From positions 1 to 14,274 of the forward strand of contig DKGH01000080.1 in assembly GCA_002453165.1 (NCBI GenBank): a stretch of DNA of 14,274 nucleotides. Direction: 5' to 3'. The DNA comes from Verrucomicrobia bacterium UBA6775. Its GTDB lineage: Bacteria > Verrucomicrobiota > Verrucomicrobiia > Limisphaerales > UBA1096. A program made the position numbers and the translations under genes. Shown one piece after another: positions 6,799-14,149 of this stretch (position 1 is its first letter; each line of letters starts with the position of its first letter). The notes under the pieces were generated by a model, which worked only from the letters and a program-made list of their open reading frames with translations, searched no databases and was not told where the DNA came from.

Positions 6799-9700
6799 AT
6801 GGGTTTTTTAAGCAAACTGTTCCCCAGTAAAAACGATCGGATCGTTCGAAAATACCAGTCGCGTGTCGGCGTCATCAACCGGCTCGAGGAAGAACTGCAT
6901 ACGGTGTCCGCCGATGTGCTACGTCAAAAGACGGCAGACTGGAAGGAGCGCCTCTCGACAATCGATGACAAGAAGGAACTCGCTCGGGAACTGGAGAGTC
7001 TCCTCCCCGAGGCGTTCGCCGTGGTGAAAAACGCCTGCCGACGGCTTTGCGGTACGAAGGTACATGTGAGGGGCAACGACCTCGACTGGGAGATGATCCC
7101 CTACGACGTCCAACTCGTCGGCGGCATGGCCCTGCACAACCGCAGCATCGCGGAAATGTCCACTGGTGAAGGTAAAACACTCGTCGCCACCCTGCCGGTT
7201 TATCTCAACGCCCTGAGCGGCAGAGGTGTCCACGTGGTCACCGTCAATGACTACCTTGCTCAGCGTGACAGCGAATGGATGGGCGCCATCTACAAGCTGC
7301 TTGGCCTCTCGGTGGGTTGCATTGTCAATGACATGAACCCCACGCAGCGGCGCGAGCAGTACAACTGCGACATCACCTACGGCACCAACTCGGAGTTTGG
7401 ATTCGACTACCTGCGCGACAACGGCATGGCCGGTCGTGCCGAGGACCAGGTGCAGCGCAATTATTACTTTGCCATCGTCGATGAGGTGGACTCCATTTTG
7501 ATCGACGAAGCCCGGACTCCGCTAATCATCAGCGGTCCTGCGGCAGCCAGTCTCGACAAGGAATATCGGCAGGCGAACCCGAAGATCAAAAGCCTCGTCC
7601 AGGCCCAGCACAAACTCGTCAACGGCTACCTGATCGAGGCGGAAAAACTCAGCAAGACCCTGCAGAACGAAGCCCCGTCGGAGAATGCGGATGAACTTTC
7701 CGCAGAACTTGGCCTGCTACTTTACAAGTCGCGCCTCGGCGAACCCAAAAGCCCACGCCTGCTTGCGTTGCTCGAGGAACCGCAAAATCAAAAGCTGCTC
7801 GACAAGGCCGAACTCGCCCTGCACGCCGACCAATCGAAAAAAGATCTTTACGACCAAAAAGAGGAGTTGTTCTTCGGGATCGAGGAAAAGAGCCACGACG
7901 CCGATCTAACGGAAAAAGGTCGTGCGTTCCTCAGCCCCAACGACACCGAGGCGTTCATGCTGCCTGACCTGACGGAGGAACAGCACCGGATCGACACCGA
8001 CGACTCGCTCGACGCCCAGTCCCGCATGGCAGCCAAGACCAAGCTGCAGGACGTATTCAAGTCAAAGGCTGAGACCATCCACATCACCGGCCAGTTGCTC
8101 AAGGCCTACAGCCTGTACATTCGCGACGTGCAGTATGTGGTGCAGGAAAACAAGGTGATCATCGTCGATGAACACACCGGGCGCGCCATGCCGGGCCGAC
8201 GCTGGAGCGATGGTCTCCATCAGGCGGTCGAGGCCAAGGAAGGGGTCACCATCGAGCAGGAAACCCAGACGCTCGCGACGATCACCATCCAAAATTATTT
8301 CCGGCTCTACGACAAACTCGCCGGCATGACCGGCACGGCTGCCACGGAGGCGAATGAATTTTTTGACATCTACAAGCTGGAGGTTGTGACCATCCCCACC
8401 CACCGGCCCTGTATCCGCGTTGATAAAAACGACTCGATCTACAAGACCAAGCGAGAGAAATACAACGCCGTGATGACTGAGATTAAGGACATCCATCGGC
8501 AGGGCCGCCCCATTCTGGTGGGCACCGTGTCGGTCGAGGTCAGCGAACTCATCTCCCGGATGCTCAAGAAAAACGGCATCGTCCACAGCGTCCTCAACGC
8601 GAAGTACCACGAACAGGAGGCGGAAATCGTCGCACGCGCCGGTCAAAAAGGAGCCGTCACCATCGCCACCAATATGGCCGGTCGCGGTACCGACATCAAA
8701 CTCAGCGAAGGCGTCGAAGGACTGGGCGGCCTGCACGTGATCGGCACCGAACGCCACGAATCTCGGCGCATCGACCGCCAGCTTCGCGGCCGCTGCGCAC
8801 GGCAGGGCGACGCTGGATCAACCCACTTTTACCTGTCACTGGAGGACGACCTGCTCCGCATCTTCGCCAGCGGCAACAAGATGTTCAGCTACGTCGAAAA
8901 GGGCATGGAGGAGGGAGAACCTCTCGAGAGCCGCATGCTCAATCCGGCCATTCAAAAAGCCCAGAAAAACGTCGAGCAACATCACTTCCAGATCCGCAAA
9001 CGCACGCTCGAGTACGACGACGTGATGAACAAGCAGCGCGCGGAAATCTACGGGTTCCGCAACGAGATCATGCACGCCGACGAGGTGCAGGGCGAACTGC
9101 TCAACATCATGGATCGAGTGATCGCCGACAAGGTGCAACAATGCTGCAACCGCGAAATCGACCCGACGAACTGGGAACTCCAGCAGCTTGCCGACTGGGC
9201 CACGCTGACCTTTCCCATCGCCGTTTCCGAGGCCAGCCTGCGCGAACTCGCCGAGGGCAAAGCCAAGGGCGAAACGAAGTCCACGGACGACTCCGAAATG
9301 TCCGGCCACCAGACGCTCCTGTTTGACGACATCTCCGCAAAGTCCAAGGAGGCATACAAACTCAAGATTAGTTTCGAGGAACAGGATGCCCTGACAACCG
9401 TCGAGCGTTATACCATCCTCAACTCCATCGACCGACTCTGGCAGGAGCACCTCTATGAGATGGACAGCCTTCGCTACAGCATCGGGCTCCGCGCCTATGG
9501 CCAACGCGATCCGATCCTCGAGTACAAAGCCGAGGGCTACCGGATGTTCGAGGAGTTGCAGGTCAACATCTGGACAGACATCTGCCAGAACACCTTTCGC
9601 AGTGCGTCCAGTGTCGAGGCGTTCCACAGCTTCCTTCAAAACCTGCCGTCAAAGGCCATTCACCAATCCACCAGCGCCTTTGGTGCCGAGGAACGCCGCG

Positions 9701-9843
9701 CCGCCAACGAGGCACAGGACATGGTCGGCGAAGCCGCCGAAGCCGTGGCCAAGGCCGAACCGGTTCGAGCCTCCGTCAAGGTCGGCCGGAACGACCACTG
9801 CCCCTGCGGCAGCGGCAAAAAATACAAAAAGTGCTGCGGCTAA
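6799..9843 (+). CDS. secA: Preprotein translocase ATPase SecA
   Basis: Motor ATPase that drives unfolded preproteins through SecYEG at the inner membrane. It has 1014 residues, longer than the about 900 of E. coli. The ATG at 6799 gives the standard N-terminus MGFLSKLFPSKNDR. Visible motifs are Walker A GEGKT (123-127), the Walker B/DEVD box (228-231) followed by SILIDEARTPLIISG, IIVDEHTGRAMPGRRWSDGLHQAVEAKE (about 454-481), a GTVSVEVSE helicase region, TNMAGRGTDIKL, and RQLRGRCARQGD. Residues 996-1014 form a complete SEC-C zinc motif, CPCGSGKKYKKCC, with C1001, C1003, C1012 and C1013. The extra length lies mainly between residues 250 and 430 of NBD1, where Lys/Glu-rich helical sequence is inserted. 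No good Shine-Dalgarno precedes the start. No TTGGCCAA octamer occurs in this 3-kb gene. Confidence 0.99.
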   Translation: MGFLSKLFPSKNDRIVRKYQSRVGVINRLEEELHTVSADVLRQKTADWKERLSTIDDKKELARELESLLPEAFAVVKNACRRLCGTKVHVRGNDLDWEMIPYDVQLVGGMALHNRSIAEMSTGEGKTLVATLPVYLNALSGRGVHVVTVNDYLAQRDSEWMGAIYKLLGLSVGCIVNDMNPTQRREQYNCDITYGTNSEFGFDYLRDNGMAGRAEDQVQRNYYFAIVDEVDSILIDEARTPLIISGPAAASLDKEYRQANPKIKSLVQAQHKLVNGYLIEAEKLSKTLQNEAPSENADELSAELGLLLYKSRLGEPKSPRLLALLEEPQNQKLLDKAELALHADQSKKDLYDQKEELFFGIEEKSHDADLTEKGRAFLSPNDTEAFMLPDLTEEQHRIDTDDSLDAQSRMAAKTKLQDVFKSKAETIHITGQLLKAYSLYIRDVQYVVQENKVIIVDEHTGRAMPGRRWSDGLHQAVEAKEGVTIEQETQTLATITIQNYFRLYDKLAGMTGTAATEANEFFDIYKLEVVTIPTHRPCIRVDKNDSIYKTKREKYNAVMTEIKDIHRQGRPILVGTVSVEVSELISRMLKKNGIVHSVLNAKYHEQEAEIVARAGQKGAVTIATNMAGRGTDIKLSEGVEGLGGLHVIGTERHESRRIDRQLRGRCARQGDAGSTHFYLSLEDDLLRIFASGNKMFSYVEKGMEEGEPLESRMLNPAIQKAQKNVEQHHFQIRKRTLEYDDVMNKQRAEIYGFRNEIMHADEVQGELLNIMDRVIADKVQQCCNREIDPTNWELQQLADWATLTFPIAVSEASLRELAEGKAKGETKSTDDSEMSGHQTLLFDDISAKSKEAYKLKISFEEQDALTTVERYTILNSIDRLWQEHLYEMDSLRYSIGLRAYGQRDPILEYKAEGYRMFEELQVNIWTDICQNTFRSASSVEAFHSFLQNLPSKAIHQSTSAFGAEERRAANEAQDMVGEAAEAVAKAEPVRASVKVGRNDHCPCGSGKKYKKCCG

Positions 9844-9866
9844 CCGACGCACGGTTAAGCATCCCA

Positions 9867-9890
9867 CGCTTGGCCAAGCGCTTGGCCAAG
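9867..9890. repeat. Doubled CTTGGCCAAG palindrome after secA
   Basis: Begins 23 bases past the secA stop. Two CTTGGCCAAG units joined by CG (9869-9890) with one more CG at the left, so the 12-base unit repeats in tandem. It is identical to the 22-bp palindrome after the heparinase gene. No T-run follows in the plus direction, so it is a poor intrinsic terminator candidate. Confidence 0.85.
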
Positions 9891-9893
9891 GAG

Positions 9894-9913
9894 CGGGGAC
9901 ATTCCTGTCCCCG
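9894..9913. repeat. Hairpin CGGGGACA-TTCC-TGTCCCCG
   Basis: A perfect 8-bp stem with a 4-base loop directly after the doubled palindrome and downstream of secA. No T-tract follows on the plus strand, so termination is not obvious. It looks like a small dispersed hairpin element, but only one copy is in this window. Confidence 0.75.
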
Positions 9914-9934
9914 ACAATAACCATAGATACAAGA

Positions 9935-9955
9935 GGACGGCTGGGACAGCCGTCC
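9935..9955. repeat. Hairpin GGACGGCT-GGGAC-AGCCGTCC
   Basis: A perfect 8-bp stem with a 5-base loop in the secA/oxidoreductase convergent gap. Its arm shares the word GGACGGCT with the terminator stem at 10025-10052, so the two hairpins may have a common origin. Confidence 0.75.
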
Positions 9956-9988
9956 GTACCCATTCAAGTTCGGTTTCCACTCAACGCT

Positions 9989-10014
9989 AGGCCAAGCGCA
10001 CGCGCTGGACCTGT
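9989..10014. repeat. Degenerate palindrome copy and imperfect dyad
   Basis: CTAGGCCAAGCGCACGCGCTGGACCTG: a damaged copy of the iterated palindrome (TAGGCCAAGCG) lying in an imperfect dyad, AGGCCAAGCGC against GCGCTGGACCT, with two mismatches. The function is unknown. Confidence 0.45.
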
Positions 10015-10020
10015 AGCCAC

Positions 10021-10052
10021 AAAAAAACCGGACGGCTGGTGCCGTCCGGTTT
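10021..10052 (-). terminator. Intrinsic terminator of the DUF1501/FGE-like/oxidoreductase series
   Basis: On the minus strand AAACCGGACGGC, loop ACCA, GCCGTCCGGTTT form a perfect 12-bp stem that runs into seven T (plus-strand A at 10021-10027). It lies 19 bases past the oxidoreductase stop at 10072. In the plus direction only three T follow the stem, so use by secA would be weaker. Confidence 0.9.
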
Positions 10053-10071
10053 GAGATTGATGTAGCTTGGC

Positions 10072-11427
10072 TTACGACTTTTCGATGACGCCGTAGCGGG
10101 TCTGGCCCGGAATGGCGATGGCGTAGCGACCGTCCTGATCTGGAAGGGTCGGTGGAGCGGCTTCCCAACCGAGGATTTCCGGCATGGTGTTTTCGTCGGA
10201 GTTCAACGCCTCCTCGGCGGTAATCATCCGACCGGTGTAGGTTGCCATGCGGCCCATCACAGAGGTCAGCGAACTGGTTGCGCCATACTCGGCCTCGTTA
10301 AAGGGTTTGTTATTGCGAATGGCATCAAACAGATCGTCGTGCTCCTGCTGGTAAGGATTTTTGCCACCACCACCGAAGCGCCAGATCGCTTTCCCGTCAT
10401 TGTCGGTTAGCATGTGCGGACCGCTCACCGTTCCCCGGCCTTTGGTACCTTGAACGTGCTCTGAAACACTATTCCAGCACTTGCGGATATGGCGGCATTG
10501 GCTGAACATGTAGCTGCCGTCCTCGTACTTGTACTCGACCGCGTGGTGATCATAGATCTCGCCATGGTCGATTCCCTTACGAACCTCGCGTCCACCCATG
10601 CCCTGGCAACTGGTCGGGTAGGTGCCCTTGACCCAGTTGATGACATCAAGGTTGTGGATGTGCTGCTCGGTGATGTGATCGCCACACAACCAGACGAAGT
10701 AGTACCAGTTACGCATCTGGTATTCCATCTCGGTGAGCTTTCTTCCGGCGCGTTGCTCCATACCTTTACGGTCACGCACCCAGACGCCTCCGCCGTTCCA
10801 ATAGGCACGGGCGGAAACAATGTCACCGATCGCCCCGTCTTGAATCTGCTGCACGACCTGCTGGTAACCGAGTTGGTGATGACGCTGAAGACCAACGCCC
10901 ACTTTCAAATTCTTCTTCTTCGCTTCCTGCGCAGCAGCGAGCACCTGACGCACACCCTGTCCGTCCACGGCCACCGGTTTTTCCATGAAGACGTGCTTGC
11001 CCTGCTTGATCGCCTCGGCAAAGTGCACAGGACGAAAGCCCGGAGGGGTCGCGAGGATGACCATGTCCGCCAGCGCGATGGCTTCTTTGTAGGCGTCGAA
11101 ACCGATGAACTTGTTCTCATCCTTGACGTCAACCTTGAGACCATGTGAACGTTGAAGTCCCTTTTGGCTGGCGTCCATGCGGTCCTTGAAGGCATCGGCC
11201 ATGGCAACGAGTTTCACATCGCCGTTGGTGCTGAGAGCCTGATTAGCTGCGCCGGTACCACGACCACCACATCCAATCAAGGCCACCTTGACGGTGTCAC
11301 TGGCCTGCGCGAACGCGCCGCGCTCGATCGACAAACTGCCCAACGCCGCTGCAGCGGCACCGGTCTTGATGAAATCTCGACGATCAAGCGCCGCGTTTTT
11401 CTTTGGAGAACGTTTTGTTTTCTTCAT
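10072..11427 (-). CDS. Gfo/Idh/MocA-family oxidoreductase with Tat signal
   Basis: Predicted NAD(P)-dependent sugar or polyol oxidoreductase, exported folded by the Tat pathway. It has 451 residues. The N-terminus has a basic stretch, then DRRDFIKTG with the twin arginines at 16-17, an Ala-rich core, and a likely cut after AFAQA near residue 42. The Rossmann start is VKVALIGCGGRGTG (about 46-59), and the family hallmark EKP is at 149-151 (HVFMEKPVAVDG). CGDHITEQHIHNLD (248-261) supplies the conserved His/Asp region of the C-terminal domain of bacterial members. The substrate cannot be told. It is the last gene of a minus-strand series, 44 bases after the FGE-like gene, and is followed by a clear terminator. 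No Shine-Dalgarno is visible before the ATG. Confidence 0.96.
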   Translation of the reverse strand: MKKTKRSPKKNAALDRRDFIKTGAAAAALGSLSIERGAFAQASDTVKVALIGCGGRGTGAANQALSTNGDVKLVAMADAFKDRMDASQKGLQRSHGLKVDVKDENKFIGFDAYKEAIALADMVILATPPGFRPVHFAEAIKQGKHVFMEKPVAVDGQGVRQVLAAAQEAKKKNLKVGVGLQRHHQLGYQQVVQQIQDGAIGDIVSARAYWNGGGVWVRDRKGMEQRAGRKLTEMEYQMRNWYYFVWLCGDHITEQHIHNLDVINWVKGTYPTSCQGMGGREVRKGIDHGEIYDHHAVEYKYEDGSYMFSQCRHIRKCWNSVSEHVQGTKGRGTVSGPHMLTDNDGKAIWRFGGGGKNPYQQEHDDLFDAIRNNKPFNEAEYGATSSLTSVMGRMATYTGRMITAEEALNSDENTMPEILGWEAAPPTLPDQDGRYAIAIPGQTRYGVIEKS

Positions 11428-11471
11428 GACGTAAAATTCAAAAAATCGTTAAGAAGGAACGGAAAGGCAGC

Positions 11472-12608
11472 TTAATCCGGTTCGCCCTCGGTTGTCCAAT
11501 ACTTATGCATCTCCTCCGATGACGGGATGATCAACGGGCGCACGACGCGGAAACCAAGAAATTGCGCGTCCGTGTGGTACCAAATGCTTTGCGGCAGTTG
11601 AGGATCCTGTTCCTTCCAGTCTTCTGAAGAAGGATATCTCGCTGCACTACGAAGATCAGCTGGGCTATCCATCCATGATCCGCCTCTAGTAACGCGAGGA
11701 TAAAGCTCCTTACCATAGATAAAAGGGTCTGAAACAATTTCATTATATTTATTATAACCATCCTCAAAAAATTGATCTAGAACCCATTCAGAGACATTTC
11801 CATGCATATCATGCAAACCCCAAGGGTTAGGTTTTTTTGTTCCAACTTTTTGATACTTTTCGTCACTATTATCACCGTACCAAGCATATTCATCAATTAA
11901 TTTTTCATCATCTCCAAAACTAAATGCAGTTTTCGTTCCAGCTCGACAAGCATACTCCCATTCAGCTTCAGTAGGGAGGCGGTAATAATGACCAGTTTTC
12001 GCTGACAGCCACTTACAATACATATTTGCCGCATGTTGGGTCATGCTTATTGCAGGAAAACCATCTGTGCCCATACCAAAACTCATTTCTACATAAGGAG
12101 TTGTTGGACGTGCAACAGCATCAGAAACTTTATTTAAGCCTGGCTTATATCCACGGATCTTCATTACCATTTTTTCCTCTTCTGCATACATGAAAAGAGT
12201 GTAGCAATTCCAAGTAGTTTCAGTTTTCGCCATCCAAAAAGGAGAAATTTTAACTTCATTGACAGGCCCTTCAGACTCAGATCTATCATTTTCATTTTCA
12301 GGACTTCCCATGAAAAATTGACCGCCAGGTATGGGAATCATTTCAAACTTCTCACCTGTTCCAAATATCGACTCAGTGTAAGGCTTCATTGAAGCCTCCA
12401 GATTTTTAATATGACTAGTTATTAATTTTAATCTAATATCTACAGTGTTTCTTTCACTTAACGCATCAGATACATCTTCTTTCTGTTGTTTGTCATTTTT
12501 ATTATTGGATTTTGATTCCAGTGACTTTTTCGCAACAGAAGTCTCTTCATTTCCAATTAATGAAAAAGCGGAAAAAACAGATAATAATATTATTAATGAT
12601 CTTAACAT
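11472..12608 (-). CDS. Formylglycine-generating-enzyme-family (SUMF1-like) protein without the catalytic cysteines
   Basis: 378 residues: a hydrophobic N-terminus (MLRSLIILLSVFSAFSLIG) that looks like a secretion signal, a charged Ser/Lys/Asn linker to about residue 85, then one FGE-sulfatase domain. Domain marks are IPGGQFFMGSPENENDRSE, RLPTEAEWEYACRAG (210-224), GLHDMHGNVSEW (264-275), RGGSW (308-312) and LGFRVVR (351-357). The segment between RGGSW and LGFR, where true formylglycine-generating enzymes carry the paired catalytic Cys, contains no cysteine; the only ones are C135, C198 and C221. It is therefore probably not a sulfatase-maturing enzyme and may instead be a binding or other exported domain. 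Most of the gene is strongly A+T-rich, unlike its neighbours (16 of 60 G+C at 12421-12480), while the last about 70 codons are not. It sits 50 bases after DUF1501 and 44 before the oxidoreductase. Confidence 0.94.
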   Translation of the reverse strand: MLRSLIILLSVFSAFSLIGNEETSVAKKSLESKSNNKNDKQQKEDVSDALSERNTVDIRLKLITSHIKNLEASMKPYTESIFGTGEKFEMIPIPGGQFFMGSPENENDRSESEGPVNEVKISPFWMAKTETTWNCYTLFMYAEEEKMVMKIRGYKPGLNKVSDAVARPTTPYVEMSFGMGTDGFPAISMTQHAANMYCKWLSAKTGHYYRLPTEAEWEYACRAGTKTAFSFGDDEKLIDEYAWYGDNSDEKYQKVGTKKPNPWGLHDMHGNVSEWVLDQFFEDGYNKYNEIVSDPFIYGKELYPRVTRGGSWMDSPADLRSAARYPSSEDWKEQDPQLPQSIWYHTDAQFLGFRVVRPLIIPSSEEMHKYWTTEGEPD

Positions 12609-12658
12609 AAAAAGAAATATTCTTATTGACGCAGATGGATGACAAGCAAATTATATAT

Positions 12659-13996
12659 TTATATAAGTTCTTTTATTGGCAGATGGCCGTCAGTAATAAA
12701 CTGAGGTCGACCGGACAAGTCAGGAAGCGTCGCGGATGCAACGTCAATCCCAACGTGACGATACAATGTGGCTAAAACCTCCATAAAATGCACCGGCCGC
12801 TCGGTGGCCTCTCCACCAAGCCGATCGGTCGCACCAATCACCTGTCCGTGTTTCATCCCTCCCCCGGCAAGGAGAGCGCATGAGACGCGGGGCCAATGGT
12901 CACGGCCGCCGTTCTTGTTGATCTTCGGCGTTCGGCCGAACTCTCCCCAGACGCAGACCGCCACGTCCTTATTCAGGCCGCGGTCGTGCAGGTCCTGAAT
13001 CAAGGCCGATACACCCTGATCAAACATCGGCATATCCTTACGGGCATTACCGTAGTTGTTGCCGTGCCAATCCCAAAAACTGAACGCCACCGTCACCACC
13101 CGCACTCCGGCCTCCACCAACCGACGCGCCACAAGGAACTGTTCAAGAATTCTCGGCGCCGCGTCACCGCGAATCGCCTTGTCGCCCTTGCCGTACATCT
13201 CGATCGTGCGAGGGTCCTCCTTCGTGTAGTCCAGCGCCTCAGCCAACCGGCTCGAGGTCAGGATGCCAAACGCCTGCTGGTTGAAGGCATCCATCCCATC
13301 CATCAATCCCTCTGCATCCACGTCCCGTCGAAACTGATCAAAACTTTTCAGCAAGCCCATCCGGTCTTTCAAACGCTCCAGGTCGATTCCCTTCAGGGTC
13401 ATGTCGGCTTTGCCATCACCCTCGGGCCGGAATGACTTGTGCGCCACGCCACAAAAGCCAGGAGTAGCAGCGTTATAAGGGCGATGCTTCATTTTGTTTT
13501 CCAGGCCGACGAACGGTGGCATCGCCGGGTTTTGTGCACCCTGCATCTTGGAGATAACCGCACCAAAGGTTGGCCAACCGCCGGGTGGCTTCTGAGCCCC
13601 AAGCGGATGACCGGTGAAGCAGATATGATTGGAATGCTCGTCACGCGCACCCACCACGGAGCGAATCGCTGTGGACCTGTGCATCTGTCGGGCGATTTTC
13701 GGCAGCATCTCGGAAATCTGGACACCCGGAACGCTGGTCGAGATCGGCTTAAATTCACCGCGAATTTCCCTCGGCGCGTCCATCTTCAGGTCATACATGT
13801 CCTGATGCGGTGGACCGCCTGGAAGGTAGATCATTATGATGGATTTTTCGCGTTTACCTCCACCAGGAGCCGCCGAGGCTTGAAGCAATTCCGGCAAAGC
13901 CAATCCACCCATCCCTAAACCACCAATTTTCAGAAAATTACGCCGACTCAGACCGTCGCAAAATCGGCCGGATGAATTTCCGTAAATACTCAGCAT
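12659..13996 (-). CDS. DUF1501 family protein with Tat signal
   Basis: 445 residues. The N-terminus MLSIYGNSSGRFCDGLSRRN continues as FLKIGGLGMGGLALPEL: a Tat signal with the arginines at 18-19, cut probably near ASAAPG (about 43). DUF1501 proteins are distantly related to the sulfatase/alkaline phosphatase fold and abound in Planctomycetota and Verrucomicrobiota; their reaction is not established. Family marks seen are IYLPGGPPHQDMYDLK (56-71), DEHSNHICFTGHPLG (119-133), FWDWHGNN (307-314) and GEFGRTPKINKNGGRDHW (351-368). It is commonly paired with DUF1549/DUF1553 cytochrome-type genes, which are absent here; instead the FGE-like protein and the oxidoreductase follow. AAGGAGT (13998-14004 on the complement) lies only about two bases before the ATG, close for a Shine-Dalgarno. 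First gene of its series; divergent from the gene at 14150. Confidence 0.95.
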   Translation of the reverse strand: MLSIYGNSSGRFCDGLSRRNFLKIGGLGMGGLALPELLQASAAPGGGKREKSIIMIYLPGGPPHQDMYDLKMDAPREIRGEFKPISTSVPGVQISEMLPKIARQMHRSTAIRSVVGARDEHSNHICFTGHPLGAQKPPGGWPTFGAVISKMQGAQNPAMPPFVGLENKMKHRPYNAATPGFCGVAHKSFRPEGDGKADMTLKGIDLERLKDRMGLLKSFDQFRRDVDAEGLMDGMDAFNQQAFGILTSSRLAEALDYTKEDPRTIEMYGKGDKAIRGDAAPRILEQFLVARRLVEAGVRVVTVAFSFWDWHGNNYGNARKDMPMFDQGVSALIQDLHDRGLNKDVAVCVWGEFGRTPKINKNGGRDHWPRVSCALLAGGGMKHGQVIGATDRLGGEATERPVHFMEVLATLYRHVGIDVASATLPDLSGRPQFITDGHLPIKELI

Positions 13997-14099
13997 GACT
14001 CCTTATCGTCTTTCCTCGCGGAAGAGTGATTAAGACAGGCAGATAGTGCCCACGGCTACGGCTATTGCAACCCTGTTTTTCTCAGGATTGAGCGTGCAT

Positions 14100-14111
14100 C
14101 GCTTGGCCAAG
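14100..14111. repeat. CGCTTGGCCAAG palindrome copy upstream of the right-edge gene
   Basis: An intergenic single copy, immediately followed by the shared 13-mer TGCCGTAGCGTCC, and about 38 bases before the start at 14150. Confidence 0.8.
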
Positions 14112-14133
14112 TGCCGTAGCGTCCGCGACCGCC

Positions 14134-14140
14134 GAGGAGG
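14134..14140 (+). promoter_or_regulatory. Shine-Dalgarno GAGGAGG
   Basis: GAGGAGG nine bases before the ATG at 14150. It is the only strong, normally spaced ribosome binding site in the window and decides the start of the right-edge gene. Confidence 0.8.
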
Positions 14141-14149
14141 CACGACTAA

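Larger units (their letters stand above)
13997..14149. promoter_or_regulatory. Divergent intergenic region between DUF1501 and the right-edge gene
   Basis: 153 bp that should hold promoters for both directions; I see none that is convincing. On the minus strand TTGCAA, then 17 bases, then ACTATC is the nearest thing to a promoter. A palindrome copy lies at 14100-14111 and the 13-mer TGCCGTAGCGTCC, shared with the secA upstream region, at 14112-14124. Confidence 0.4.

Noticed and set aside
8836..9639. Minus-strand open frame of 267 codons opposite secA, and the similar one at 8062-8757
   Set aside because: Antisense to conserved SecA motifs; Val/Leu/Asp-rich translation typical of a reverse-frame shadow.
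10489..11148. Plus-strand frame of 219 codons opposite the Gfo/Idh/MocA gene
   Set aside because: Antisense to conserved oxidoreductase motifs and has no ribosome binding site.
11472..12608. Active sulfatase-maturing formylglycine-generating enzyme
   Set aside because: The cysteine pair is missing in the conserved C-terminal segment.
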